Positions 47,826-57,765 are shown, counted from the stretch's first letter. The stretch is DNA of 64,000 bases from Nitrospirota bacterium (GCA_016219645.1 JACRLR010000030.1:1-64000), one strand, 5' to 3'. Translations and numbers: made by a program. The notes: generated by a model from the sequence alone, not told the origin.

Positions 47826-49156
47826 AGCATCGGCACAGCTCGCAGGGGTTGACGCTCCGCGGTCAGAGTACCCAATGCCCAACGATCCGACGTTCCGGTA
47901 ATCCGCACCTCTATTAGCTGGTTGGCGAGGTCGACATTTGATAGGACGCCCACTTTCAAGAAGTTTGCGGTAGTCCCCGAGCTGAAGCCGTCCTGGTTTC
48001 CCGATTCGAAGAGGACGGAAAGGGTGGACCCAATATACCGTTCTGCAAAGGCCAGCCGTTTCGAACGGGACAGTTCCGCGAGTATTTTTGCCCGGCCCCG
48101 AGCAACTGCGGTCGGCACCTGGTTGGGCAACTTCGCGGCAGCGGTGCCGGGCCGTTGAGAATAGATGAAGACATGGAAATAGGAGAAGGGGAGCTCATGC
48201 GCAATGTCCAAAGTATGTTCGAAGGCCTCCTCGGTTTCTCCCGGAAATCCGACCATAATGTCAGTGCCCAGCCCGAGATGGGGAATCATCTCCATAGCCC
48301 GCCGGACCAGAAGGGTGAATTCTTTCACATTGTACGGACGATTCATGGACGACAAAATGGCATCGTCTCCGCTTTGCAGAGGAATATGAAGATAGGGACA
48401 GAGCTTCGATGAGCGAGCCATTCGATCGATGAGCGCATCTGTGATCGTGGTCGGCTCAATGGAGGAAATTCTGATTCGCTCGAGTGCTTCGACCTCCTCC
48501 AGTCGCGCGATCAACCCAACCAGATCGAGTGAGTCCTGACGATATTGCCCGATATTGACGCCGGTCAGGACAAGTTCCCGGTAGCCTCCTGCCACAAGGA
48601 TCTCAGCCTCCTGGATCACGTCATCTTGGAGACGGCTCCGTTCATGCCCACGGGCAAAGGGAATCAGACAGAAGCTGCACATTACGTTGCACCCATCCTG
48701 GATCTTGAGCAACGCTCTGGTAGAGTCAGGATCACCGTACTCCGGTAGGGTGAAATCCTCTCGGTCGATGGTACGCGTATGGAGCACTTGCGGGTGGGGC
48801 TGCTTTTTCAGCGCATGGGGGGCTGGAAGAAATGAGGGCAAGTCCCATTTGAATTGATTTCCGACGATGAGGTCGATTCCGGGAATCGTGCGCAGCTCGT
48901 GAGCACCGGTCTGGGCGTAACAGCCGGTCACGGCTACAAAGGCCTCGGGGGAATGTTTCAACGTTTTGCGGATGACATACCGGCAGGTGCGTTCTGCGTC
49001 CTCTGTCACAGAACAAGTGTTTACGATGAGCAGGTCTGTCAACTCGCCAAACTCGACGATGCGGTACCCATCCCGCCGCAAGCGAGCTGTGAGAACGGCG
49101 GTTTCTGCCTGGTTCAGTCGGCAGCCGAGGGTATGGAGAGAGGCTCGTATCATCAT
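47822..49156 (-). CDS. mtaB: tRNA t6A37 methylthiotransferase
   Basis: A 444-residue paralogue of MiaB. It has the UPF0004 part (SLHTLGCRLNQAETAVLTAR, LIVNTCSVTEDAERTC, VTGCYAQTG), a radical SAM core (CNVMCSFCLIPFARGHERSR) and a C-terminal TRAM-like segment. TLGCRLNQ and the shorter tail match MtaB, which makes ms2t6A. ATG 49156 (or the adjacent ATG 49153) begins the conserved strand. No ribosome site precedes it, and a TATAAT lies only 9 nt upstream, so the mRNA may be leaderless. Confidence 0.9.
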   Translation of the reverse strand: MMIRASLHTLGCRLNQAETAVLTARLRRDGYRIVEFGELTDLLIVNTCSVTEDAERTCRYVIRKTLKHSPEAFVAVTGCYAQTGAHELRTIPGIDLIVGNQFKWDLPSFLPAPHALKKQPHPQVLHTRTIDREDFTLPEYGDPDSTRALLKIQDGCNVMCSFCLIPFARGHERSRLQDDVIQEAEILVAGGYRELVLTGVNIGQYRQDSLDLVGLIARLEEVEALERIRISSIEPTTITDALIDRMARSSKLCPYLHIPLQSGDDAILSSMNRPYNVKEFTLLVRRAMEMIPHLGLGTDIMVGFPGETEEAFEHTLDIAHELPFSYFHVFIYSQRPGTAAAKLPNQVPTAVARGRAKILAELSRSKRLAFAERYIGSTLSVLFESGNQDGFSSGTTANFLKVGVLSNVDLANQLIEVRITGTSDRWALGTLTAERQPLRAVPML

Positions 49157-49165
49157 GGGCGCGCC

Positions 49166-49195
49166 ATTATAGGGAAATCCTTGCCATAGGAGCAA
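49166..49195 (-). promoter_or_regulatory. Candidate mtaB-miaB promoter, possibly leaderless
   Basis: On the minus strand TTGCTC (49195-49190), an 18-nt spacer and a perfect TATAAT (49171-49166) point at the mtaB start. The ATG at 49156 begins 10 nt after the -10, leaving a leader of only about 0-4 nt. Confidence 0.45.
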
Positions 49196-49265
49196 GGATC
49201 TGAAGCGAGTCTGAAGCAAGTGCTTCATGGCGTGCTCGTCCTCGCTTGATGGCCTGAAGAGAGCC

Positions 49266-49715
49266 ATGTTAAAATCGACCGACCGCCAGCCCTCCTATCG
49301 TGAGTGTATTGTGACACCTTTGCAATTGGCGGTTTGCGTCTTGACCGTCTCTCTCCTTTTTCCTTCGTCCTGGGTGTGGACGAAGGAAATCCTTCCTCGT
49401 GAACCTGATCTCGCGACAAGAATTGACGAGCTCTATGATCACGAAGCGCGGCTCTTCTTGATGTTGTATTCACTCCACGGCGATGGCAAGATCGACTACG
49501 TGACGGGCCGGCTGGTTCGGGAATATACCCGCAGCAGCTACGGGAATCCGGTATACCAGACCGAGGTCTATCCCCTGTTCTACTGGTGGAACCACACGAT
49601 GTATAACGATCCTGAACAGGATGGCGTGAACGGAAACGAACGGGTCTATCAGGAAAACGTGGAGTTTGATCTTTCGCGCTATAAACCCTGCGCGTTCAAT
49701 GGACAGCCCTGCTGA
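49266..49715 (+). CDS. Exported protein of unknown function
   Basis: A 149-residue protein with a signal-like hydrophobic segment (PLQLAVCVLTVSLLFPSSWV). The mature part includes DLATRIDELYDHEARLFLML and YSLHGDGKIDYVTGRLVREY, where DGKIDYVTG looks like a partial calcium-binding or dockerin-like loop. Aromatic stretches (VYPLFYWWNHTMYNDPEQDG) follow. No family is recognised. GTG 49311 is an alternative start that would place the hydrophobic stretch right at the N-terminus. It is divergent from mtaB. Confidence 0.65.
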   Translation: MLKSTDRQPSYRECIVTPLQLAVCVLTVSLLFPSSWVWTKEILPREPDLATRIDELYDHEARLFLMLYSLHGDGKIDYVTGRLVREYTRSSYGNPVYQTEVYPLFYWWNHTMYNDPEQDGVNGNERVYQENVEFDLSRYKPCAFNGQPC

Positions 49716-49854
49716 GTTCCCATGCGAGCCGCACGGGACTATCTTGTAGTGCTTCTCTCTCCTGTCCCTTTCTCTCGATCAATTTCAAGAATGTCCTGAG
49801 CTGTCCCTCCCTTCAGATGATATGCTACTCCATCATGCAAACTGATCGTGCTCG

Positions 49855-51123
49855 ATGAAATCCGCATCGTTCATTCAGACCCTCGCAAACCGGCGCATCG
49901 CGATCATGTTGCCTTTGGGTTTTGCCTCTGGGCTGCCCTTGGCCCTTACGTCTGGAACGCTCCAGGCCTGGCTCACGGTTGTCGGGCTCGACCTGAAGAC
50001 CATCGGGATCTTTACGCTCGTCGGTCTTCCCTACACAGTGAAATTTTTGTGGGCTCCGTTGATGGATCGCCTGGTCCCTCCCTGGCTGGGGCGCCGGCGC
50101 GGATGGATGCTGGTGACGCAGGTCGGAGTGGCACTCGGTCTGGTTGCCATGGCTCTGACTGGGCCAGGGCAGCGTCCGGAGATACTGGGAGCCCTGGCTC
50201 TCACTGTGGCATTCCTCTCTGCCTCCCTCGATATCGTCTTTGATGCCTATCGGACCGATGTGCTCGTACCTCCTGAGCGTGGATTCGGCGCCGCTGTCTG
50301 GGTGAATGGTTATCGTTGCGCGCTGTTGGTCGCAAGTGCCGGCTCGCTCCTGTTGGCCGATCATATCGGGTGGCCAAACACCTACTTATTGCTTGCCGCA
50401 CTCATGGCGGCAGGGGTTGTCACAATCTTGTTGAGTCCGGAGCCGTCGGAGCAAAGTGCTGCGCCTGCAAGCTTGGCCGAAGCGGTTGGTGGGCCGTTGA
50501 AAGAATTCTTTACTCGCCCAGGTGTGGTCGGGCTCCTCGCTCTCATTATCCTCTATAAGGTTGGAGATGCTGTTGCAGCCTCGCTTCAAACAGCATTTCT
50601 CATTGGAGGGATGGGTTTCTCCGTCAGCGAGGTCGGGTATGTGAAGGGCCTTGGGCTTGGAGCCACACTCATCGGGGCATTGGCCGGGGGTGTCGCAATG
50701 GCCAAGATGGGGATGGTCCGGTCGCTTTTGCTCTTCGGCCTTTTACAAGCGGTCTCGAACTTGGGATTCATGTGGCTTGCCTGGATGGGCAAGAGCTACT
50801 GGGCGCTCATGACCTCAATTCTCGTCGAGAATGTGACCGGTGGCATGGGTACAGCGGCATTTATCGCATTGATTATGTCACTGTGCGACCATCGGTATAC
50901 GGCGACCCAGTTTGCGTTACTCTCTTCCCTGGAAGCGCTTGGGCGAGTGTTCTCAGGCCGCCCGTCGGCGGAGTTGGTTGAGATGGTCGGCTGGGCGCAA
51001 TTCTTCTTTTGGTCCTTTCTGCTTGCACTGCCGGGCGTCTGGCTGGTGTGGGCGTTCCGATCGCGGTTGCAGGAGGAATCCGGTCCTGCTGAGCGGGCCA
51101 GGGCCGGCTCAGCCGATCTATGA
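49855..51123 (+). CDS. ampG: AmpG-family MFS permease
   Basis: A 422-residue MFS transporter with about 12 membrane segments. AmpG-type hallmarks are LPLGFASGLPLALTSGTLQA, LVGLPYTVKFLWAPLMDRL, GRRRGWM, and ASLDIVFDAYRTDVL. AmpG imports anhydro-muropeptides for cell-wall recycling. The C-terminal helices and an ARAGSADL tail are intact. ATG 49855 has no strong ribosome site. It converges with a tiny minus-strand gene that begins one base after its stop. Confidence 0.88.
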   Translation: MKSASFIQTLANRRIAIMLPLGFASGLPLALTSGTLQAWLTVVGLDLKTIGIFTLVGLPYTVKFLWAPLMDRLVPPWLGRRRGWMLVTQVGVALGLVAMALTGPGQRPEILGALALTVAFLSASLDIVFDAYRTDVLVPPERGFGAAVWVNGYRCALLVASAGSLLLADHIGWPNTYLLLAALMAAGVVTILLSPEPSEQSAAPASLAEAVGGPLKEFFTRPGVVGLLALIILYKVGDAVAASLQTAFLIGGMGFSVSEVGYVKGLGLGATLIGALAGGVAMAKMGMVRSLLLFGLLQAVSNLGFMWLAWMGKSYWALMTSILVENVTGGMGTAAFIALIMSLCDHRYTATQFALLSSLEALGRVFSGRPSAELVEMVGWAQFFFWSFLLALPGVWLVWAFRSRLQEESGPAERARAGSADL

Positions 51124-51264
51124 CTAGTTGAGAGCTATCCAGCCGGTTGTGTGTTCCTTGAGACTGTTTGTGCCTTCTGGAGTTGTGTTGAGGAGAATGG
51201 TTCCCAGCATGAGCACAAAGAGTCCCAACAAAGCTGCGACAAGACGTTTGCTCCAGACTAACAT
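51124..51264 (-). CDS. 46-residue membrane or exported peptide
   Basis: From ATG 51264 it encodes MLVWSKRLVAALLGLFVLML and continues with GTILLNTTPEGTNSLKEHTT, ending GWIALN. An AGGAGGA site sits 7 nt upstream, one of the best in the window. The positively charged start and hydrophobic stretch suggest a single-pass or secreted small protein with a short periplasmic tail. No family is recognised. Its stop is immediately next to the ampG stop on the opposite strand. Confidence 0.65.
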   Translation of the reverse strand: MLVWSKRLVAALLGLFVLMLGTILLNTTPEGTNSLKEHTTGWIALN

Positions 51265-51429
51265 GGCTATCCTCCTGCTATAGGGGATGTGAGCAGTATC
51301 ATTGCCACAACAGGCCCATCGAGCGTAGGCTAATCATGCATCTTTCGTTTGTCAAAGGAGGAGAGGCGCCCCCGTTTCAATCATGCCTACTCCAGGTTCG
51401 ATTCAGCAGCTATCAGTCTGGGGGAATCT

Positions 51430-51801
51430 ATGAGCCTCCTGCGTTTGAGCCTGGTTGCGGCGACATTGGCTGTATGTGTCATGCTGGCACTGACGAACCC
51501 CACCACTGATCAATACCTGGGTTTCGTACAAACCAAACTTGCCGAAGCCATAGATCGAATGGACCGGTCCACGTCCGAGCGGGAAGGAGCGGTGATCAGA
51601 GATATCTTTCGCAGGCATAGTAAGGAGCTACTCGAGGGCGTGGTGCGTCCTCATACCTTGCGTCAAAATTGGGGAATTCTCAGCCGGTTTGAGACAACGG
51701 CACTGGGGACTCGGCTTGTCGTCATCGGCATCGGTAACCAGTTCATCCCGGTCGAAGGAGTAGATGAGGCCATTCTGACCCTCGGTCGCCGAGTATTTTA
51801 A
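51430..51801 (+). CDS. DUF4359-like exported protein
   Basis: A 123-residue protein. A signal or anchor segment (LLRLSLVAATLAVCVMLALT) is followed directly by NPTTDQYLGFVQTKLAEAID, the NPxxxxYxxF pattern I associate with DUF4359. The C-terminal part (FETTALGTRLVVIGIGNQFI) is hydrophobic beta sequence. The function is unknown. ATG 51430 has GGGGGA upstream; a longer frame from 51349 lacks a signal-like start. Confidence 0.65.
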   Translation: MSLLRLSLVAATLAVCVMLALTNPTTDQYLGFVQTKLAEAIDRMDRSTSEREGAVIRDIFRRHSKELLEGVVRPHTLRQNWGILSRFETTALGTRLVVIGIGNQFIPVEGVDEAILTLGRRVF

Positions 51802-52143
51802 TGTGAGTTTTTTGCCTCTCAGTACCTTTCTATCCTGAAATGCAGTCTGTTTTGGATCAAAAATCTGTGGATAAGTTGGCATAATTCCCCAAGACTTTGT
51901 GTTTCTCCAATCAGTTATAGCGATCCACAGCCTTTACGCAGTTTTCACAGGTAACCACTACACTTGGTATTGACAATCCATTCCGATAGCTATATGTAGT
52001 TACTTCTCGCTGAATCATCGTCCAGACGACAAGTGTTGAGAGCTCAAAATACGCCATGACTGATTGTGAAGCCTGATGGTTCTGGTATGGGTATTGAGTA
52101 AACTGTCCAACGCCAGGTTACGCAGGCTGGAGGAGGGGAAATC
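51802..52143 (+). promoter_or_regulatory. nrdJ control region: DnaA boxes and promoter
   Basis: The 342-nt gap before nrdJ holds a perfect DnaA box (TTATCCACA on the minus strand, 51866-51874), a near box GTTTTCACA (51941-51949) and a weaker CGATCCACA (51921-51929). Next comes a strong promoter, TTGACA (51970-51975), 17 nt, TATGTA (51993-51998). The -10 lies inside CTATATGTAG, which loosely resembles an NrdR box. A GGAGGAGGGG site precedes GTG 52144. Confidence 0.6.
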
Positions 52144-55100
52144 GTGAGAATAGAACGCCGATTTACACGTCGTGGGCAAAGTCCCTATGAGGGCCTGCCG
52201 TTTGTGAAACGTTCGTCGGAAATCCGAAATCCTGACGGATCGACCGTGTTCAAGCTGGAAAACATCGACATTCCAGAGCCCTGGTCCCAACTCGCCATCG
52301 ATATTCTCGCCCAGAAGTATTTCCGAAAAGCTGGAGTGCCGAAGCAAGATGAGCATGGGGCTCCGATCGTGGGCCCGGACGGCAAGCCGCAGCTGGGCGG
52401 AGAGCATGATTCGCGGCAAGTGTTTGAACGGCTCTCCGGTTGCTGGACCGGTTGGGGGAAGAACTTCGGCTACTTCAAGACTCCGGAAGATGCCGAGGCC
52501 TTTCATGATGAGCTTTGTTACATGCTTGCGCATCAAATGGCCGCGCCGAATTCTCCCCAGTGGTTTAATACGGGGCTCCATTATGCCTATGGACTCTCTG
52601 GACCTGCACAAGGGCATTATTTCGTTGATCCCAAGACTCGAGAAGTGGTCAAAGCCACCAATGCGTTTGAGCATCCGCAGCCGCATGCCTGTTTCATTCA
52701 ATCTATCGATGACGACCTGGTCGGCGAAGGCGGCATCATGGATCTCTGGGTGCGAGAAGCGCGCCTGTTCAAATATGGATCGGGGACCGGGACCAACTTC
52801 TCCAAGCTTCGCGGCGAAGGTGAACCGTTGTCAGGCGGGGGCCGGTCGTCCGGATTGATGTCTTTCCTTCGCATCGGCGATCGAGCGGCCGGCGCCATTA
52901 AATCGGGGGGGACGACCAGACGGGCTGCCAAAATGGTCTGTCTCGATTTGGACCATCCCGACATCGAGGAGTTTATCAATTGGAAGGTGGTGGAAGAGCA
53001 AAAAGTCGCCGCCATGGTAACCGGTTCAAAGATCTGTGCCCAACGGCTCAACGCGGTCCTCAAGGCTTGCCACGTCGTCGACGACGCCGGTCAGAGCAAA
53101 GTCGAGACCGACGCCAAGCAGAATCCAATCCTCAAAGAGGCCTTGGCTGCTGCTCGGTGGGATGGGGTTCCGGAGTCCTACATCCAGCGGATGTATTCCT
53201 ATGCGCAGCAAGGGTTCACACATTTTGTGTTTCATGAATACGACACGAATTGGGACGGCAAGGCCTATCAAACTGTGTCCGGCCAAAACTCAAACAACAG
53301 TGTGCGCGTTCCCAACGAGTTTTTCGCTGCGTTGGAGGCGGACGGAGATTGGCAGCTCAAGCGACGGGTCGACGGCAAGGTTTCCAAGACCATCAAGGCG
53401 CGGGACCTCTGGGATCAGATTGCTTGGGCTGCCTGGATTTGCGCGGATCCCGGTACGCAATACGACACGACCATCAACGAATGGCATACGTGCCCGGAGG
53501 ATGGCCGCATCAATGCGTCCAATCCATGCTCCGAATATATGTTCCTCGACGATACGGCATGTAATTTGGCTTCGCTCAACCTCGCGCAGTTCTTTTCCAC
53601 TGACGCTCAATTTGAGCTGGAAAATTTCCGCCATGCCGTGCGTCTCTGGACGATCGTGCTGGAGATCAGCGTCTTGATGGCGTCATTTCCCAGCCGCCCC
53701 ATCGCCGAGAAGAGTTTTCAGTTCCGAACGCTGGGACTGGGCTATGCCAATCTAGGTACGGTGTTGATGCGGCAAGGCATTCCGTACGATTCTCCTAAAG
53801 CGCTGGCGATCTGCGGCGCATTGACTGCTCTTATGACAGGAGAGGCCTACGGCACGTCGGCTGAAATGGCCGCAGAGCTATGGCCGTTTCCGGGCTATGC
53901 CAAGAATCGCGAGGCCATGTTGCGCGTCATTCGCAATCACCGGCGAGCCTCGTACAATGCCGCTCCGGAAGAATATGAAGACTTGACCATTACACCCATC
54001 GGGATACAGCCGCAGCATTGCCCTCCCGAACTGCTCGTGGCGGCACGTCGTGCGTGGGACCGTGCCCTCGAATTGGGAACGGCCTACGGGTATCGCAATG
54101 CGCAGGTCACAGTGATCGCCCCTACCGGCACGATCGGACTAGTGATGGATTGTGACACGACCGGTATCGAACCGGATTTTGCCCTGGTCAAATTCAAAAA
54201 ACTGGCTGGCGGAGGTTATTTTAAGATCATCAATCAAAGCATCCCCGCCGCGCTCAGAGCCTTGGGGTATACCGAGACTCAGATTCAGGACATCGTGGAC
54301 TATTGTGTCGGCCGGCAAACGTTGCAGACCGCGCCATTCATTAACCATGAGACCCTAAGGCAGAAGGGTTTCGATGACGCTGCGCTCGCGCGGATGGAAG
54401 GTGGTTTGTCCCAGGCGTTTGAGATTCAATTTGTATTTAACAAGTATGCGTTGGGTGAGGATTTCTGCAGGGAGAAACTGGGGCTGACTGATGCGCAATT
54501 GATTGAGTCCAACTTCAATATGTTGAAGACCTTGGGATTCACACAAGAGGAAATTGCCGCTGCCAATGACTATTGTTGCGGGACCATGACGGTGGAAGGG
54601 GCCCCGCATCTCAAGACCGAGCACCTTCCGGTTTTCGATTGTGCGAATCGTTGTGGCCGGATCGGCCAGCGGTATATCGCTGTCGATGCGCACATCCGTA
54701 TGATGGCGGCGGCACAACCATTCATCAGCGGCGCCATCAGCAAAACGATCAACATGCCGGCCGATGCGACGCTGGAAGATGTGAAGTCGGCCTATTTGTT
54801 TGCCTGGAAGAGCATGGTCAAGGCAGTGGCCCTGTATCGCGACGGCTCGAAGTTGAGCCAGCCGTTATCGGCCTCAACGGATAGCGGCAAGGCCATCGAA
54901 GCCTCGTCGGAGATTTTATCGATTGCGGAGAAGACCACAGAACGAGTGTTGGTGCGGTACCTGGCAAAGCGCCGACCTCTCCCGGCCAGACGCAACGGGT
55001 ACACGCAGAAAGCTGTCGTCGGGGGTCACAAGCTCTACTTACGCACTGGTGAGTATGAGGATGGTACTTGCGGGGAAATCTTTCTCGATATGCACAAAGA

Positions 55101-55677
55101 AGGGGCTGCCTTCCGGAGCCTCATGAACTGTTTTGCCATAGCAATTTCACTGGGCCTCCAACATGGCGTCCCGCTGGAGGAGTTCGTCGAAGCATTCGTA
55201 TTTACCCGTTTCGAGCCAAACGGACCGGTTAAATTGAACGACCGTATCAAAATGTCGACGTCGATCATCGATTATATCTTCCGAGAGCTTGCCGTGACCT
55301 ATCTTGACCGCTATGACTTGGCGCAGGTTCAGGAAGATGACCTGAGAATGGATTCCGTCAAGATGGACGAGCAAGATCCTGAATGTGTCGATGAGGAGGC
55401 CACTCCAGAAACGCTGGCTTCTACCTCAATCAGCACCGAAGTATTTCCCTCACGACGTGGAGCGATACCGCGCCATAAGAGCAATGGCAATGGACAGGGC
55501 GAGATGATGCAAACGGTCAAACTGAAACGTGAAACGCTGACCTTGACCGCCATCCAAATGGCGCGCCAAAAGGGCTACGAGGGAGACCCCTGCTCCGAGT
55601 GTAAGCAGTTCACGATGGTAAGAAACGGAACCTGTCTCAAGTGTGAAACTTGTGGCGCTACGAGCGGCTGTTCGTAA
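52144..55677 (+). CDS. nrdJ: Adenosylcobalamin-dependent (class II) ribonucleotide reductase
   Basis: A 1177-residue class II reductase of the long NrdJ type. Conserved parts are [20 protein letters not shown] (first active-site Cys), [48 protein letters not shown] (finger-loop Cys near residue 460) and [20 protein letters not shown]. The C-terminal tail has [20 protein letters not shown] and GATSGC, the redox/zinc Cys module. It makes deoxyribonucleotides without oxygen, using B12. The start is GTG 52144 with a strong ribosome site. No NrdAB or NrdR gene is in the window. Confidence 0.94.
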   Translation: MRIERRFTRRGQSPYEGLPFVKRSSEIRNPDGSTVFKLENIDIPEPWSQLAIDILAQKYFRKAGVPKQDEHGAPIVGPDGKPQLGGEHDSRQVFERLSGCWTGWGKNFGYFKTPEDAEAFHDELCYMLAHQMAAPNSPQWFNTGLHYAYGLSGPAQGHYFVDPKTREVVKATNAFEHPQPHACFIQSIDDDLVGEGGIMDLWVREARLFKYGSGTGTNFSKLRGEGEPLSGGGRSSGLMSFLRIGDRAAGAIKSGGTTRRAAKMVCLDLDHPDIEEFINWKVVEEQKVAAMVTGSKICAQRLNAVLKACHVVDDAGQSKVETDAKQNPILKEALAAARWDGVPESYIQRMYSYAQQGFTHFVFHEYDTNWDGKAYQTVSGQNSNNSVRVPNEFFAALEADGDWQLKRRVDGKVSKTIKARDLWDQIAWAAWICADPGTQYDTTINEWHTCPEDGRINASNPCSEYMFLDDTACNLASLNLAQFFSTDAQFELENFRHAVRLWTIVLEISVLMASFPSRPIAEKSFQFRTLGLGYANLGTVLMRQGIPYDSPKALAICGALTALMTGEAYGTSAEMAAELWPFPGYAKNREAMLRVIRNHRRASYNAAPEEYEDLTITPIGIQPQHCPPELLVAARRAWDRALELGTAYGYRNAQVTVIAPTGTIGLVMDCDTTGIEPDFALVKFKKLAGGGYFKIINQSIPAALRALGYTETQIQDIVDYCVGRQTLQTAPFINHETLRQKGFDDAALARMEGGLSQAFEIQFVFNKYALGEDFCREKLGLTDAQLIESNFNMLKTLGFTQEEIAAANDYCCGTMTVEGAPHLKTEHLPVFDCANRCGRIGQRYIAVDAHIRMMAAAQPFISGAISKTINMPADATLEDVKSAYLFAWKSMVKAVALYRDGSKLSQPLSASTDSGKAIEASSEILSIAEKTTERVLVRYLAKRRPLPARRNGYTQKAVVGGHKLYLRTGEYEDGTCGEIFLDMHKEGAAFRSLMNCFAIAISLGLQHGVPLEEFVEAFVFTRFEPNGPVKLNDRIKMSTSIIDYIFRELAVTYLDRYDLAQVQEDDLRMDSVKMDEQDPECVDEEATPETLASTSISTEVFPSRRGAIPRHKSNGNGQGEMMQTVKLKRETLTLTAIQMARQKGYEGDPCSECKQFTMVRNGTCLKCETCGATSGCS

Positions 55678-55690
55678 GAGCGAGGATGCA

Positions 55691-56098
55691 ATGAATACGG
55701 CGCTTCGTGAGCATGGCATTGTTACGGTTCACGATCAGGTCGTCAGTCTTGTCGCGCAGCGATGGGCAAAAGCGTTTCATTGTAAGGTCACCATCCATAC
55801 AGCTCTTGAGCAAGACCCCTGGGCCGGTCCTCAGCAGCTGTGTGACATTATCGGGTGGCACGTGGGTTCTTCAGACAATACAATGGAATGGATGGCTGAG
55901 GTAGAAACCGATGATTCGATCGAGGATGCCACAACAGCTTCAAAATGGAGGGAAGTGGTTGTGTGCGGGGTCCCGTTCTACCTGCTCGTGCCGCGTGGTC
56001 TTAAGGAGTCGGCACAGAGGCTGGCAAAGAGTGCCTTTGTCCCAGTTAGCGGCATCTATGAATATACGTTTGCGAACGGTCTATGTACGGTGCTCTAA
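55691..56098 (+). CDS. Protein of unknown function next to nrdJ
   Basis: A 135-residue protein: MNTALREHGIVTVHDQVVSL, AFHCKVTIHTALEQDPWAGP, then CDIIGWHV and a basic C-terminal region (VCGVPFYLLVPRGLKESAQR). The mix of strands and a final YEYTFANG suggests a small alpha/beta fold, perhaps nuclease-like, but no catalytic motif can be confirmed. It lies 13 nt after nrdJ with GAGG before its ATG, so it is likely co-transcribed. No family is recognised. Confidence 0.6.
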   Translation: MNTALREHGIVTVHDQVVSLVAQRWAKAFHCKVTIHTALEQDPWAGPQQLCDIIGWHVGSSDNTMEWMAEVETDDSIEDATTASKWREVVVCGVPFYLLVPRGLKESAQRLAKSAFVPVSGIYEYTFANGLCTVL

Positions 56099-56152
56099 CC
56101 GGCAGTCTGTTTAACGATTCTGAGCGTTTCTTCCCTCTGCGGAGTTATTCCT

Positions 56153-56563
56153 ATGCCCACAACGACACAATTGGTCATTAAGGGGTTGAGTAGACCTGGC
56201 GTTATGGCTCAAGTGACCCAGGTTCTCGGTGAGGCGAAGGTCAATATCAAAGCCTTTTCAGCCCCGGAAGTGACAGGGGCTGGAAAGCTGAGGTTACTGG
56301 TTGCGGATCTGGAAGGAGCCCGCGCAGCACTGAAAGCAGCGAAGATCAAATTTATGGAAGAAACTGCCTTGCTGTTGAGCCTCGAAAACAAGCCAGGGGC
56401 TCTGAAAGAAGTGGCGGATCTTCTGACCAAGGCTCGTATCAATATTAAATGCGGTTATTGCACTCCCTCCCGCGAGGGGAAACGTGCGATCGTGGTTCTG
56501 ACCGTCTCAAACACAGCCAAAGCGCTCACGATCCTGCAGGATCAATCGCTCGACGAGTTTTAG
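56153..56563 (+). CDS. Tandem ACT-domain protein
   Basis: A 136-residue protein built of two ACT domains (QLVIKGLSRPGVMAQVTQVL with GEAKVNIKAFSAPEV, and LLLSLENKPGALKEVADLLT with KARINIKCGY). ACT domains bind amino acids to regulate metabolism. Stand-alone pairs like this are probably sensors acting on a partner enzyme. No DNA-binding part is present. It lies 54 nt after the unknown gene downstream of nrdJ and is closed by repeat copy G. Confidence 0.85.
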   Translation: MPTTTQLVIKGLSRPGVMAQVTQVLGEAKVNIKAFSAPEVTGAGKLRLLVADLEGARAALKAAKIKFMEETALLLSLENKPGALKEVADLLTKARINIKCGYCTPSREGKRAIVVLTVSNTAKALTILQDQSLDEF

Positions 56564-56565
56564 TC

Positions 56566-56714
56566 GGATGCTGAAAAAGTCTGCCAGCGTGATTGGAAGG
56601 TTAAGGCTGAGGCTAAGGTTGAGCAAACAAGAAACTGTTCGACACTTAACCTTAACCTCGACCTAAGCCTTCTCCATTCGCTGCGGCCTTGCTGGACAGC
56701 CTTTTTGAGCATCC
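56566..56714 (+). repeat. Palindromic intergenic element, copy G
   Basis: GGATGCTGAAAAAGTCTGCC and GGACAGCCTTTTTGAGCATCC are the ends, with the G-opposite-G mismatch conserved. The interior is different: arms GGTTAAGGCTGAGGCTAAGG and CTTAACCTTAACCTCGACC pair, built of the word AACCTTA. Similar AACCTTA words occur alone at 42149-42175. It begins 2 nt after the ACT gene stop. Confidence 0.85.
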
Positions 56715-56766
56715 TCCAGTAGTGTCGCCCTATTGTCCCGCACGTGCATACCATCGAAGTTTTCGT

Positions 56767-57477
56767 ATGCCAACAAAGTTCTTCTGCCGTCTGCTGGACA
56801 TATCACGCAGCGCTGCGGCCACCTGGTCTCGCTGCTCAGCCCTTCTTCTCATACCCCTCATGGTCGGTGCCCTGGCTGCTTGCAGCGGTACTCCCAAACC
56901 TAGCTATTTCCCCGGCTATCCTGTTGGATTCGTCGAGCATGGTGTTGCCTCATGGTATGGCCCGGGATTTCATGGGAATAAGACGGCAAATGGAGAGCGG
57001 TATGACATGCATCAGCTCACGGCAGCTCACCGGACTCTGCCATTCGGCTCGATTGCTGTAGTTCGATCCGTGAATACCGGCCGTCAGGTGACCGTCCGTA
57101 TCAACGATCGTGGCCCCTTCGCCAGAAATCGAGTCCTCGACCTCTCGCTCGCTGGCGCACGCGAGCTGGGGATGACAGGGGCTGGAACCGATAAGGTTGA
57201 GTTACGAGTGGTCGGGTATCAAGGGCGGGCTTCTGATATGGGGGTCTTGCGAGTGCAAATCGGGTCATTTTCTGATCAGCAAAATGCCATCAATCTCTTG
57301 GAACGAACGAGACACCTCTACTCAGGCGGCAGGGTTCAGACCGTCGATCTTCCAGAGGGCAGGCGTTATCGAGTTCAGATCGGTCAGTTTGCTAGGGAGG
57401 CCCAGGCAGAAGTGGCTGCGTCCTATTTCGAATCCTCCCTCGGGCTCCAGGCCTATGTATTTCGCGATGACTCGTAA
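56767..57477 (+). CDS. rlpA: RlpA-like septal lytic transglycosylase lipoprotein with SPOR domain
   Basis: A 236-residue protein. The lipoprotein signal ends in GALAACSG. A double-psi beta-barrel follows (VEHGVASWYGPGFHGNKTAN, MHQLTAAHRTLPFGSIAVVR, VTVRINDRGPFARNRVLDLS), then a C-terminal SPOR domain (LRVQIGSFSDQQNAINLLER, YRVQIGQFAREAQAEVAASY). RlpA cleaves denuded glycan strands at the division septum, and SPOR targets such glycans. ATG 56767 is the first start outside the repeat; a longer frame from 56689 begins within repeat copy G. Confidence 0.9.
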   Translation: MPTKFFCRLLDISRSAAATWSRCSALLLIPLMVGALAACSGTPKPSYFPGYPVGFVEHGVASWYGPGFHGNKTANGERYDMHQLTAAHRTLPFGSIAVVRSVNTGRQVTVRINDRGPFARNRVLDLSLAGARELGMTGAGTDKVELRVVGYQGRASDMGVLRVQIGSFSDQQNAINLLERTRHLYSGGRVQTVDLPEGRRYRVQIGQFAREAQAEVAASYFESSLGLQAYVFRDDS

Positions 57478-57689
57478 TAATTCCCTCTTCCTCAGTCCAC
57501 CCAGCTTTGAAATTTTGCAGTCTTTCTGCGGGCATGAAATGTAACTGTTTGATTTTGTGGCATGATTTCCGCTTATGCTTGCTCGTAAGCCAATCCATAT
57601 GATAGATGTACAGTCCGATGGATACAGGTCCGATAGGGTACTATCAAGTCACTCTGTTCCACCAAATCGCAAATTGCCGGTTCGAGGCG

Positions 57690-57707
57690 ATAGGGGGCAA
57701 CCCCTAT
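57690..57707 (+). other. Hairpin in the 288-nt leader before the CorC-type gene
   Basis: ATAGGGG and CCCCTAT flank a GCAA tetraloop, followed by ATTCTCC. It may be a terminator or leader structure. A TGGCATG-N4-CCGC near 57550 resembles a sigma-54 promoter only weakly. No known riboswitch was recognised in 57478-57765. Confidence 0.3.
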
Positions 57708-57765
57708 ATTCTCCGGTTCTCCCGACAGATCGGCATAGTCACACACATCTAGCCTATCGCAATCC

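Noticed and set aside
51840-51960. Replication origin suggested by DnaA boxes
   Set aside because: There are only one perfect and two weak boxes, no dnaA or dnaN nearby, and no A/T-rich unwinding stretch.
51961-52005. NrdR boxes before nrdJ
   Set aside because: CTATATGTAG is only loosely like the NrdR consensus, and a second box at the usual spacing is not clear.
57545-57570. Sigma-54 promoter upstream of the CorC-type gene
   Set aside because: TGGCATG and GC are at the right distance, but the TT of the -12 element is missing and no activator site was found.
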